The position numbers and the translations under genes are program-made. The notes below the pieces were generated by a model. It worked only from the letters and a program-made list of their open reading frames with translations. It ran no database searches and was not told the origin of the DNA. A DNA stretch of 64,000 bases from Achromobacter sp. UMC46 (GTDB lineage Bacteria > Pseudomonadota > Gammaproteobacteria > Burkholderiales > Burkholderiaceae_B), in contig NZ_LZZS01000006.1 of the NCBI RefSeq assembly GCF_014170335.1, positions 141,544 through 205,543 on the forward strand. Direction: 5' to 3'. Positions 24,686 through 32,829 of the stretch are shown piece after piece; within the stretch, counting starts at the first letter, position 1; each line of letters begins with the position of its first letter.

Positions 24686-25684
24686 ATGCACGCGATGCGT
24701 CTATTGCAAGCGGCCGCCCTGGCCGCGTTCGCCGTTGGCGGTGCCACCGCCCAGGCCGCCGACACCTGCTCCAACCGGGGCGATCTGGACCAGATGTATT
24801 GCGACGACAACAAGGACCTGGTGGCCGATACGCCCACCGACGCCTCCAAGTTGAAGACGCCCTCGACCCTGGTGTTCACCTACACCCCGGTGGAAGACCC
24901 GGCGGTCTACGAAGACATCTTCAAGCCCTTCACCAAGCACCTGTCGGAATGCACCGGCAAGCGCGTGGTGTTCTACCAGGTGCAAAGCAACGCCGCGGAA
25001 ATCGAAGCCATGCGCTCGGGCCGCCTGCACGTGGGCGGCTTCTCGACCGGCCCGACCGCATTCGCCGTGAACATCGCCGGCGCCGTGCCGTTCGCCGTCA
25101 AGGGCTATGCCGACGGCTTCCAGGGCTACAACCTGATCGTCATCGTCAAGAAAGACAGCCCCTACCAGAAGCTGACCGACCTGAAGGGCAAGAAGCTGGC
25201 GCACACCGCGCCGTCGTCGAACTCTGGCCACATGGCGCCCGTGGCGCTGTTCCCCAAGGAAGGCCTGACGCCGGACAAGGACTACAAGGTGGTCTTCTCG
25301 GGCAAACACGACCAGTCCGTCATGGGCGTGAATTCCGGCGACTATGACGCCGCCGCGGTTGCCTCCGACGTGTTCAAGCGCATGGTCGAACGCGGCCAGG
25401 TCAAGGAAGCCGACTTCCGCGTGATCTACAAGAGCGAGAAATTCCCGACTTCGTCCTTCGCCTACGCGCATGACCTGGAACCGAAGTTCCGCGACCAGAT
25501 GCTCAAGTGCTTCTACGACTACCGCTTCCCCGCGGAAATGGCGAAGGCCTTCGACGGCGCCGACCGTTTCTATCCGGTGACCTATGAGAAAGACTGGGCC
25601 ATCGTCCGCCAGGTGGCTGAATCGGGTGGCGAAAGCTTCAACCGCGCCGCCTACGACCGCGAATCCGCAAAGAGCAAGAAGTAA
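24686..25684 (+). CDS. phnD: Phosphonate-type ABC transporter substrate-binding protein PhnD
   Basis: 332 residues with a signal peptide cleaved near AQA-A. The mature protein has the PhnD-family pattern: LVFTYTPVEDPAVYEDIFKP, the GRLHVGGFSTGP ligand loop near residue 117, LKGKKLAHTAPSSNSGHMAP near 170 and a C-terminal YDYRFP region. PhnD proteins bind phosphonates, phosphite or related oxyanions. An AGAGGAGA site precedes the ATG. It is followed by the ATPase gene after 6 bases. No C-P lyase or phosphonatase genes are present in the window, so the ligand is not settled. Confidence 0.88.
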   Translation: MHAMRLLQAAALAAFAVGGATAQAADTCSNRGDLDQMYCDDNKDLVADTPTDASKLKTPSTLVFTYTPVEDPAVYEDIFKPFTKHLSECTGKRVVFYQVQSNAAEIEAMRSGRLHVGGFSTGPTAFAVNIAGAVPFAVKGYADGFQGYNLIVIVKKDSPYQKLTDLKGKKLAHTAPSSNSGHMAPVALFPKEGLTPDKDYKVVFSGKHDQSVMGVNSGDYDAAAVASDVFKRMVERGQVKEADFRVIYKSEKFPTSSFAYAHDLEPKFRDQMLKCFYDYRFPAEMAKAFDGADRFYPVTYEKDWAIVRQVAESGGESFNRAAYDRESAKSKK

Positions 25685-25690
25685 TCCAGC

Positions 25691-26461
25691 ATGACGACGT
25701 CGCTACGCATTTCCGGCCTGGTCAAGGAATACCGGGCCGGCCGGCCGGTTCTCAATGGCATCGACCTTGAAGTCGCCGGCCAGGGCCTGACCGCCATCAT
25801 CGGCCCTTCCGGCACCGGCAAGAGCACGCTCCTGCGCTGCATCAACCGGTTGATCGAACCCACCCAGGGCGAGATCGTGCTGCAGTCCAAGGAAGGTACC
25901 GTGGACCTGGCCCGCGTGCGCGGCGCGTCGCTGCGCCGCGCGCGCCGGCGCATCGGCATGGTGTTCCAGGAATACAACCTGGTCGAACGCCTGACCGTGA
26001 TGGAAAACCTGCTCACCGGACGGCTGGGCTACACCTCGGCCCTGAAGGCGTGGATGCGCCGCTTCGAACCCGAAGACATCGAGCATGCCTACAAGCTGCT
26101 GGATACCGTCGGCCTGGCCGGCTTTGCCGACCAGCGCGCCGATGCGCTGTCGGGCGGCCAGCGCCAGCGCGTGGGCATCGCCCGCGCGCTGATGCAGCGC
26201 CCGCAGCTGCTGCTGGCGGACGAACCGACGTCGTCGCTGGACCCGAAGACCTCGGTCGAAATCATGGAACTGCTGTCCGCGCAGGGCAGCGCCACCGGCA
26301 TTCCCGTCATCGTGAACATCCACGACGTCGAACTGGCCCGCCGCTACGCCACCCGCATCGTCGGCATGTCCGGCGGGCACGTGGTGTACGACGGCGACGG
26401 CAAGGGCCTGGACGCGACCATGCTCAAGACGATCTACGGAGGCGAGTCTTGGCTGGAATGA
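25691..26461 (+). CDS. phnC: Phosphonate-type ABC transporter ATP-binding protein PhnC
   Basis: 256-residue ATPase: Walker [10 protein letters not shown] near residue 38, Q-loop [20 protein letters not shown] typical of PhnC, signature [15 protein letters not shown] and Walker [13 protein letters not shown], with switch histidine in NIHDVELA. It drives import with the two PhnE-type permeases. Its stop overlaps the first permease start by 4 bp. Confidence 0.93.
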   Translation: MTTSLRISGLVKEYRAGRPVLNGIDLEVAGQGLTAIIGPSGTGKSTLLRCINRLIEPTQGEIVLQSKEGTVDLARVRGASLRRARRRIGMVFQEYNLVERLTVMENLLTGRLGYTSALKAWMRRFEPEDIEHAYKLLDTVGLAGFADQRADALSGGQRQRVGIARALMQRPQLLLADEPTSSLDPKTSVEIMELLSAQGSATGIPVIVNIHDVELARRYATRIVGMSGGHVVYDGDGKGLDATMLKTIYGGESWLE

Positions 26462-27342
26462 CGCATCCCCGGGGCAGCCGCCCCTTCGCCATGTCCGGGC
26501 GCGCCAAGGCGGGCCTGGTGTTGCTGGTGATCTACACGATCTATGCCGGCGCGCAGCTGGATTTCAGCTGGGCGCGCTTTGAAACCGGCATGGGGCACGC
26601 GTCGACGTTTCTTTCGCGCATGTTCCCGCCCAACTTCGAAAAACCCGCGACCTTGTGGAAAGGCATCGCGGAAAGCCTGGAGATCGCGGTGCTGGCCTCG
26701 GTGCTGGGCATCCTGTTCGCGCTGCCCGTGGGCCTTCTGGGCGCCCGCAACATGATGCCCGCCTGGGTGTCGTGGCCTGCGCGTTCGCTGGTGGCGCTGT
26801 GCCGCGCCCTGCACCCGGTCATCGTCGCCATCCTGTTCGTCAAGGCCGTGGGCTTCGGCGCGCTGGCCGGCATCCTGGCGCTGACCGTCGCGTCGATCGG
26901 GTTCATCGGCAAGCTGTTCACCGAAGCCATCGAAGAGATCTCGCTCAAGCAGGTGGAAGCCGTACGCGCAAGCGGCGCGTCGTTCGCCAACGTGATCATC
27001 TTCGGCGTGCTGCCGCAGGTGTTCGCGCGCTTCATCGGCTTTGCGACCTATCAGTTCGATTCCAACCTGCGCAACTCCACCATGGTCGGCATCGTGGGCG
27101 CGGGCGGCGTGGGCGGCACGCTGTTCTCGGCCTTCCAGCGCTTCGACTACGACTTCGTCAGCGCCATCCTGCTGACGCTGATCGCCATCATCATGCTGGG
27201 CGAAATCATCGCGGGCTTCGTGCGCGCCGTGTTCCTGGACAACCTGGGCTTCGACCGCATCCTGCAGGGCCGCTTCGCGGGGGCCCGCGGCATCGGCGCC
27301 GGCAAGCCGCCGGCGGCCCGCAAGGCGGAGGTGGAAGAATGA
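26458..27342 (+). CDS. phnE: Phosphonate-type ABC permease PhnE (first copy)
   Basis: 294-residue inner-membrane protein with about six hydrophobic segments. PhnE markers are [53 protein letters not shown] (coupling EAA-like region) and [21 protein letters not shown] polar C-terminal tail follows the last helix. It overlaps phnC and the second phnE-type gene by 4 bp each, so the four importer genes are one translation-coupled unit. Confidence 0.9.
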   Translation: MTHPRGSRPFAMSGRAKAGLVLLVIYTIYAGAQLDFSWARFETGMGHASTFLSRMFPPNFEKPATLWKGIAESLEIAVLASVLGILFALPVGLLGARNMMPAWVSWPARSLVALCRALHPVIVAILFVKAVGFGALAGILALTVASIGFIGKLFTEAIEEISLKQVEAVRASGASFANVIIFGVLPQVFARFIGFATYQFDSNLRNSTMVGIVGAGGVGGTLFSAFQRFDYDFVSAILLTLIAIIMLGEIIAGFVRAVFLDNLGFDRILQGRFAGARGIGAGKPPAARKAEVEE

Positions 27343-28163
27343 ACGCCCATGCCTCCACCCTGAACCCGGCGGGTTCGCCGCGCGTGTGGCAGCGCTACAG
27401 CATGGGCCAGCGGCTGCTGCGCTTCGCGCTGTACCTGCTGGTCGTCGCGGCCATCGCCCAAGCCATCCGCGGCGTGGAAGTCATACCGGAGTTCCTGTAT
27501 GACGCCCCCGAGCAGATGGCCGACCTGTTCCGCCGCATGTGGCCGATCGACTGGGCCTACTACCCGGGCGGCGTGCACGACGCGCTGATCGAAACGCTGC
27601 ACATCGCCACCCTCGGCACCATCCTGTCCGTCTTCATGGCGGTGCCGGTGGGCCTCCTGGCCGCCAACAACCTGACGCCCAGCAAGACCATCAACATGCT
27701 GGCCCGGCTGATCCTGGTGTCCAGCCGTTCGGTCAATTCGCTGGTGTGGGCGCTGCTGTTCATCGCCATCTTCGGCCCCGGCGCCCTGGCCGGCACGCTG
27801 GCCATCGCGTTCCGCTCCATCGGCTTCGTGGGCAAGCTGGTCGGCGAAGCCATCGAAGAGGCGCAGCGCGGGCCCATCGAGGCCGTGACCGCCACCGGCG
27901 CCAGCAAGGCATCGGTGCTGTGGTACGCCTACTGGCCGCAAATCCGCCCGGCGTTCTGGTCCATCGTGCTGCTGCGCTGGGACATCAACGTGCGCGAATC
28001 GGCCGTGCTGGGCCTGGTGGGCGCGGGCGGCATCGGCATGGCGCTGGACACCGCGCTGAACCTGTTCCAGTGGGACCGCGTGGCGCTGGTGCTGGCTGCG
28101 ATCTTCGTCGTGGTCGTGCTGGCAGAAATCATCATCACGCAGGCGCGCAAACGCATTCTTTGA
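27339..28163 (+). CDS. phnE: Phosphonate-type ABC permease PhnE (second copy)
   Basis: 274-residue paralogue of the preceding permease, with the same pattern: DALIETLHIATLGTILSVFMAVP, SSRSVNSLVWALLFIAIFG, IGFVGKLVGEAIEEAQRGP and WDINVRESAVLGLVGAGGIG. Two PhnE-type permeases presumably form a heterodimer, as in some phosphonate and phosphite importers. The operon ends at a terminator 50 bases downstream. Confidence 0.9.
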   Translation: MNAHASTLNPAGSPRVWQRYSMGQRLLRFALYLLVVAAIAQAIRGVEVIPEFLYDAPEQMADLFRRMWPIDWAYYPGGVHDALIETLHIATLGTILSVFMAVPVGLLAANNLTPSKTINMLARLILVSSRSVNSLVWALLFIAIFGPGALAGTLAIAFRSIGFVGKLVGEAIEEAQRGPIEAVTATGASKASVLWYAYWPQIRPAFWSIVLLRWDINVRESAVLGLVGAGGIGMALDTALNLFQWDRVALVLAAIFVVVVLAEIIITQARKRIL

Positions 28164-28213
28164 TCGCGTCCCCGTTTTACGCTTGTCGGTTTCCCCTGAC
28201 CAGCGCTCCTTGG

Positions 28214-28243
28214 CGCCGCCTTTGAAAAAGAGCGGCGTTTTTT
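28214..28243 (+). terminator. Intrinsic terminator of the phn-type operon
   Basis: CGCCGC (28214-28219) pairs with GCGGCG (28232-28237), with additional weak pairing in the A/T-rich loop, and a run of six T follows at once (28238-28243). Confidence 0.85.
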
Positions 28244-28279
28244 CTTGCCCGGCCGGCGCCGCCGGCTTGTCCACAGGCC

Positions 28280-28308
28280 TTGTTCACGTCTATGCTCAAT
28301 GTGAACAA
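28280..28308. promoter_or_regulatory. Perfect TTGTTCAC-N13-GTGAACAA dyad
   Basis: Eight-base arms at 28280-28287 and 28301-28308 are perfectly complementary with centres 21 bp apart, two helical turns, as expected of a dimeric repressor or activator site. It lies about 75 bp upstream of the CYTH-CHAD gene and after the phn terminator, so it most likely controls that gene. The binding protein is unknown. Confidence 0.45.
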
Positions 28309-28381
28309 AATATGAACCGTCATCAAATCCCACCTCCTGGTTGATTAAGATCTCGGCTTTTGCCGTTGGACACCCACCGCC

Positions 28382-30040
28382 ATGTCGGAACAGGAATTGA
28401 AACTGCATGTGCCCACGGCTTCGCGCCAGGCCGTGCTGCGAGAGATCAAGCAACGCGAGGCCACGCGCATCCGCTTGCATGCCATGTATTTCGACACGCC
28501 GGAACGCGAACTTGCGCGGGCGCGCATCGCCATCCGGCTGCGCCAGGAAGGCCGCGATTGGGTGCAGACGCTGAAGATGCCGGGCATCAACGCCATCACC
28601 CGCATTGAATTGAACCACCCGCGCCCCGGCCCCGTGCTGGACCTGTCGGTGTATGCCGGCACCGAAGTCGAAGCCGCGCTGTCCGCCGTCAAAGGCGAAC
28701 TTGGCCTGCGCTACGAAACCGACGTGCAGCGTTTGCTGCGCAAGGTCCGCACGCGTTTCGGTACGGTGGAACTCGCGTACGACACCGGCATCCTGCGCGC
28801 CGGCGCATTGGAACTGCCGATCTCGGAACTGGAATTCGAACTGGTGTCGGGCCGCCCGGCCGCCATCTTCGCCAGCGCGCGCGGCTGGCAGCAACGTCAT
28901 AGCCTGGTGCTGGATCCGCGCAGCAAGTCCGAACGCGGCGACGCGCTGGCCCAGCTGGCGCAGCGCCTGGCCGATGTGGACGCCGTCCCGGGCGACGACC
29001 TGGAGGCCCGCCGGGCCCAGGCCATCGCCCATTTCTGGGCGCCGCGCGGCGCGGCCGCCGTGAAACTGCGCGACGACATGACGCCGTCGCAGGCGATGGG
29101 CCGCATCGCCGCCGAATGCCTGGACCAGATCGCGCGCAATGCGGCGGTGCTGGCTGAAGTCGACACCGAAGGCGTGTACCGCGCCGGCAATTCCGAACAC
29201 GTGCACCAGTTGCGCGTGGGGGTGCGCCGGCTGCGTTCGGCCTGGAAGCTGTTCGACGGCTGGATCGCGCCGGTGCCCGACGCCATGCTGCAAGGCGTGC
29301 GCACGCACTTCGCCGCCTTCGGCGCCAACCGCGACCAAGACGTGCTGAACGAGACCGTGGCGCCCGCGCTGATCCGCGCCGGCATGCCCGTGATCCCGAT
29401 GGAAGCCGCGCCGCCCGAACAGGACGCCCGGACCATCGCCGGCGGCAAGGCCTTCCAGGCCTGGTTACTTGAGCTGCTGGAATGGAGCCTGGACGTGCCG
29501 CCGGCGGTGCCGGCCGGCAACACGCAGACCATCGCCAACGGCACGCCCAGCGACGCCGCGCCCGAACCCGCCATCCGCCTGGAAGGCGGCGTGGCCGGCC
29601 CCACCGTCAAGCCCACCATCATCCCCATGCTGGCGCCGGAACCCGATCCGCAACGCCTGCACAAGCAGTTGGCGCGCCGCCTGCACCGCTGGCACAGCAA
29701 GGTGGCCGATCAGGGCACGCAGTTCGCCACGCTGGACGTCCCCACGCGCCATGAACTGCGCAAGCGCGGCAAGCGGCTGCGCTACAGCCTGGCGTTCGCG
29801 GAATCGCTGTTGCCCGCGGCCAAGCTGCGCGGCTACCGCAAGCTGCTGTCGAACGTGCAGGACGTGCTGGGTGAAATCAATGACCTGGCGGTCGCCCGCG
29901 ACTACTACGAGTCGTGTACGGCCACCCATCCGCAAGCCTGGTTCGCGCTGGGCTGGATCAGCGCGCGCCTGGAAGAACTGGCGGACGAAGCGCAGAAAGC
30001 CTTCGACGACCTGGCGCGCAGCAAACCCTTCTGGAAGTGA
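28382..30040 (+). CDS. CYTH-CHAD domain protein (inorganic triphosphatase-type)
   Basis: 552 residues. An N-terminal CYTH domain (about 1-200) begins with the ExExK metal/triphosphate motif (E3, E5, K7) and continues with YFDTPERELARARIAIRLR and ELEFELVSG. A C-terminal CHAD domain (about 235-545) has the HQLRVGVRRLRSAWKLF histidine/arginine helix and RHELRKRGKRLRYSLAFAE repeat. CYTH enzymes hydrolyse inorganic triphosphate; CHAD domains bind polyphosphate. An insert of about 60 residues rich in Pro/Ala/Thr (about 375-425) lies inside the CHAD part. Monocistronic by position. Catalysis is inferred from the intact ExExK motif. Confidence 0.9.
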   Translation: MSEQELKLHVPTASRQAVLREIKQREATRIRLHAMYFDTPERELARARIAIRLRQEGRDWVQTLKMPGINAITRIELNHPRPGPVLDLSVYAGTEVEAALSAVKGELGLRYETDVQRLLRKVRTRFGTVELAYDTGILRAGALELPISELEFELVSGRPAAIFASARGWQQRHSLVLDPRSKSERGDALAQLAQRLADVDAVPGDDLEARRAQAIAHFWAPRGAAAVKLRDDMTPSQAMGRIAAECLDQIARNAAVLAEVDTEGVYRAGNSEHVHQLRVGVRRLRSAWKLFDGWIAPVPDAMLQGVRTHFAAFGANRDQDVLNETVAPALIRAGMPVIPMEAAPPEQDARTIAGGKAFQAWLLELLEWSLDVPPAVPAGNTQTIANGTPSDAAPEPAIRLEGGVAGPTVKPTIIPMLAPEPDPQRLHKQLARRLHRWHSKVADQGTQFATLDVPTRHELRKRGKRLRYSLAFAESLLPAAKLRGYRKLLSNVQDVLGEINDLAVARDYYESCTATHPQAWFALGWISARLEELADEAQKAFDDLARSKPFWK

Positions 30041-30348
30041 TTCCCGCTTTACGCCATGGCCGCAACGGCCATGGCGGGCGCGCGCGTTTACCGCAGCGGC
30101 AAGTCAATCAGTGAATTCGTTTTCACCTCGACACGCATCTAGCACGACGTTTCAAAAAACACGGTGCGACAAGCTTCGGGTCAGCTGTCTGTAAAAAGAA
30201 CGACATCCGACGCACCAATACTGGATCGCTGACGTCCGGCCACCTTGCGCCGGGCGCCCTCGTGGCCCGCAGCATCCGCCCGACATGCGTCCTGTGTGAC
30301 GGCAACGGCCCCTGCGCGGGCCGTCAGCCCATCCACACATACCGAACC
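30041..30348. other. Intergenic region between CYTH-CHAD and lipoprotein genes
   Basis: No convincing gene. It opens with a perfect 11-bp stem, CGCCATGGCCG / CGGCCATGGCG, separated by CAA (30052-30076), which could end the upstream transcript although no T run follows. An ACGGCCC/GGGCCGT hairpin (30305-30324) sits 25 bases before the lipoprotein start. The middle part is less GC-rich and may hold the promoter of the lipoprotein-plc pair, but no clear -35/-10 pair stands out. Confidence 0.5.
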
Positions 30349-30528
30349 ATGGAAACCACTTCCCACTTGCTCGCCCATGCAAGACGAGGCCTTGCGGCCT
30401 TCTGCGCGCTGTCGCTCGTGTTCTCGCTGTCCGCCTGCGGCGGCGACGACTCGGACGAACCCGCTCCACCGCCCACCACGACGCCCGCCCCGCCGCCTGC
30501 CGCGTGCGCGTCGCACTGCGCCCCGTGA
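30349..30528 (+). CDS. Small predicted lipoprotein, 59 residues
   Basis: METTSHLLAHARRGLAAFCA begins a signal sequence ending in the lipobox FSLSAC-GG, so the mature protein would start at a lipidated cysteine near residue 30 and be only about 30 residues: GGDDSDEP followed by a proline/threonine-rich linker (PAPPPTTTPAPPP) and a CASHC end. It looks like the N-terminal signal and linker of a larger lipoprotein without its domain. The two cysteines in CASHC could be functional. The phospholipase C gene starts 38 bases downstream. No homologue recognised; the gene could be real or a remnant. Confidence 0.5.
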   Translation: METTSHLLAHARRGLAAFCALSLVFSLSACGGDDSDEPAPPPTTTPAPPPAACASHCAP

Positions 30529-30566
30529 AGCCCGTTCCCCTCCGACCTTCAACGACAGAGAAGCCA

Positions 30567-32759
30567 ATGACGTTCGACGCCTCCAAAAGAAAGTTCTTCA
30601 AGACCACGCTGGGAACCACCGCCGCCGTAAGCGCCTTGTCGATATTCCCGCCCAGCATCCGCCGCGCCCTGGCCATTGAGGCCAGCAGTCCGACGGGCAC
30701 CATCCAGGACGTCAAGCACGTCGTGATGCTGATGCTGGAAAACCGTTCCTTCGACGGCTACTTCGGCACTTTTCCCGGCGTGCGCGGCTTTGGCGACCGC
30801 TTCCCCATTCCGCTGGCCAACGGCAAGTCGGTGTTCCATCAGACGCGCAGCGACGGCACCGAAGAGCTGCCCTATCACCTGGACACGACGCTGGGCAACG
30901 CGCAGCGCGCGGGCAGCACGCCGCACTCCTGGCCCAATTGCCAGGCCGCGTGGGACCACGGCCGCATGAACAAGTGGCCCAGCGCCAAGCAGCCGCTGTC
31001 GATGGGCTATTACGAAACCGCCGAAGTCCCCTTCCACCGCGCGCTGGCCGACGCCTTCACGCTGTGCGACCACTACCACTGTGCGATGCACGCGGGCACC
31101 ATCCCCAACCGGCTGTTCTTCTGGACGGGCACCAACGGCCCGTCCGGCGACAACGTGTCGGTCGTGATGAACGAGATGAACGACGGCGCCGACGTGGGCC
31201 CATCCACCGAAGGCTGGACCTGGACCACCTACGCCGACCGCCTGCAGCAGGCCGGCGTCAGCTGGAAGGTCTACCAGAACATCCCGGACAACTTCGGCTG
31301 CAACGAGATGATGAGCTTCCGGCACTGGCGCGCCGAGATCGAGAAGATGCCGGCGGACCGGCAAGTGACCAACCAGGGCGGCCCCGCCTACAACCCCGCC
31401 ATCGACGACCTGTACAGCCCCCTGGCCAAGGGTTTCGGCAACACCATGCCCGACGGCGGCTTCCTGCAAAGTTTGCGCGACGACGTCATGAACGGCACGC
31501 TGCCGGAAGTGTCGTGGATCATCCCGCCGGCCGCCTATAGCGAGCACCCCGGCCCGTCCAGCCCCGCCAAGGGCGCGTGGTACATCCAGGCCGCGCTGGA
31601 CGCGCTGACGCAATCGCCCGAAGTCTGGAGCAAGACCGTGTTCCTGGTGACCTACGACGAGAACGACGGCTTCTTCGACCACATGCCGACGCCGTCCGCG
31701 CCCTCGCGCAACGATGACGGCACGCTGGCGGGCAAGTCCACGCTGACGGACGCCGAGATGGCGTTCGAGTACTTCACCTATCCGCCCGCCACGCCCAAGC
31801 AGCTGACCGCCGACGGCAAGCCCTATGGCCCCGGCATGCGCGTGCCGATGTGGGTGATCTCGCCGTGGAGCCGTGGCGGCTGGGTCAATTCGCAGGTGTT
31901 CGACCACACCTCGGCGCTGCGCTTCCTGGAACAGCGCTTCGGCGTCGTCGAACCCAACATCAGCGCGTTCCGGCGTGCCGTCTGCGGCGACCTGACCTCC
32001 ACGTTGAACTTCGTATCGCCCAACGGCGCCGGCCTGCCCACCTTGCCCGGCCGCACGACCAAGACGGATGCCGACGGCCTGACGACGTGGCAGGAGTCGC
32101 AACCCGCCATCGCCGTCCCCACCCAGCAGACACTGGCCAAGCAGGCGCCCGGCACGCGCCCGTCGCGCGCCCTGCCCTACGAGCTACACACGAGCGCGCG
32201 CGAAGAGGCGCGCGAGAACCGCGTCAGGCTGCTGTTCGCCAATGCCAGCGGCGGCCAGGCGGCGGCCGTCTTCCATGTGTACGACAAGCTGCATCTGGAC
32301 CGCATCCCGCGCCGCTACGTGGTGGAAGCGGGCAAGTCGCTGGACGACGCCTGGGACGTGTCCGCCGACAGCGGCAAGTACGACTTATGGGTGTTGGGGC
32401 CGAACGGCTATCACCGCGCCTTCGCGGGCGACCTGATGCAGACGGGCGGCGCGCAGCCCGAGATCCAGGTCTGCTACGTGCCCTGCGACGATGCGCAGGT
32501 GCAGGTCAAGCTGCACAACAACGGCAGCCAGGCCTGCACGTTCACCGTCAGCGCCAAGGCCTATCGCGACGACGGCCCATGGACCGCCACCGTGCCGGCC
32601 GGCCAGACCGGCGAACTCAGCTGGCCGGTGACCGACAGCGGCCAGTGGTACGACTTCGCGGTGGCATGCGAAGGCTATGCCGCGTTCCAGCGCCGCTTTG
32701 CCGGCCGCATGGAAACGGGCAAGGACGGGGTCAGCGATCCGGCGATGGGCCAGGTCTGA
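30567..32759 (+). CDS. Phosphocholine-type phospholipase C
   Basis: 730 residues, close to the 690-730 of PlcN/PlcH-type enzymes. The catalytic phosphoesterase domain starts at VKHVVMLMLENRSFDGYFG (about 50) with the nucleophile region in ENRSFD, then DAFTLCDHYHCAMHAGTIPNR near 165, YDENDGFFDHM near 362, and ISPWSRGGWVNSQVFDHTS near 430. Two C-terminal DUF756 repeats follow (about 540-720). These enzymes cleave phosphatidylcholine or sphingomyelin and leave the cell through Tat then the type II pathway. The Tat motif here is SKRKFFK, with Lys-Arg in place of Arg-Arg, before the FKTTLGTTAAVSALSIF hydrophobic part. ATG at 30567 is the first start that gives this signal. Confidence 0.9.
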   Translation: MTFDASKRKFFKTTLGTTAAVSALSIFPPSIRRALAIEASSPTGTIQDVKHVVMLMLENRSFDGYFGTFPGVRGFGDRFPIPLANGKSVFHQTRSDGTEELPYHLDTTLGNAQRAGSTPHSWPNCQAAWDHGRMNKWPSAKQPLSMGYYETAEVPFHRALADAFTLCDHYHCAMHAGTIPNRLFFWTGTNGPSGDNVSVVMNEMNDGADVGPSTEGWTWTTYADRLQQAGVSWKVYQNIPDNFGCNEMMSFRHWRAEIEKMPADRQVTNQGGPAYNPAIDDLYSPLAKGFGNTMPDGGFLQSLRDDVMNGTLPEVSWIIPPAAYSEHPGPSSPAKGAWYIQAALDALTQSPEVWSKTVFLVTYDENDGFFDHMPTPSAPSRNDDGTLAGKSTLTDAEMAFEYFTYPPATPKQLTADGKPYGPGMRVPMWVISPWSRGGWVNSQVFDHTSALRFLEQRFGVVEPNISAFRRAVCGDLTSTLNFVSPNGAGLPTLPGRTTKTDADGLTTWQESQPAIAVPTQQTLAKQAPGTRPSRALPYELHTSAREEARENRVRLLFANASGGQAAAVFHVYDKLHLDRIPRRYVVEAGKSLDDAWDVSADSGKYDLWVLGPNGYHRAFAGDLMQTGGAQPEIQVCYVPCDDAQVQVKLHNNGSQACTFTVSAKAYRDDGPWTATVPAGQTGELSWPVTDSGQWYDFAVACEGYAAFQRRFAGRMETGKDGVSDPAMGQV

Positions 32760-32777
32760 AGTTCCCCTCCTCAAATA

Positions 32778-32811
32778 GCAACGGGGCGGCGCTTGCGCAC
32801 CGCCCCGTTGC
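32778..32811. terminator. Hairpin between convergent plc and ftsY
   Basis: A 12-bp perfect stem (32778-32789 with 32800-32811) with 10-base loop sits 18 bp after the plc stop and 18 bp before the ftsY end. No long T run follows on either strand, so it is a probable but not classical terminator. Confidence 0.6.
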
Positions 32812-32829
32812 CTTGGGCCTGCCGGCGGG

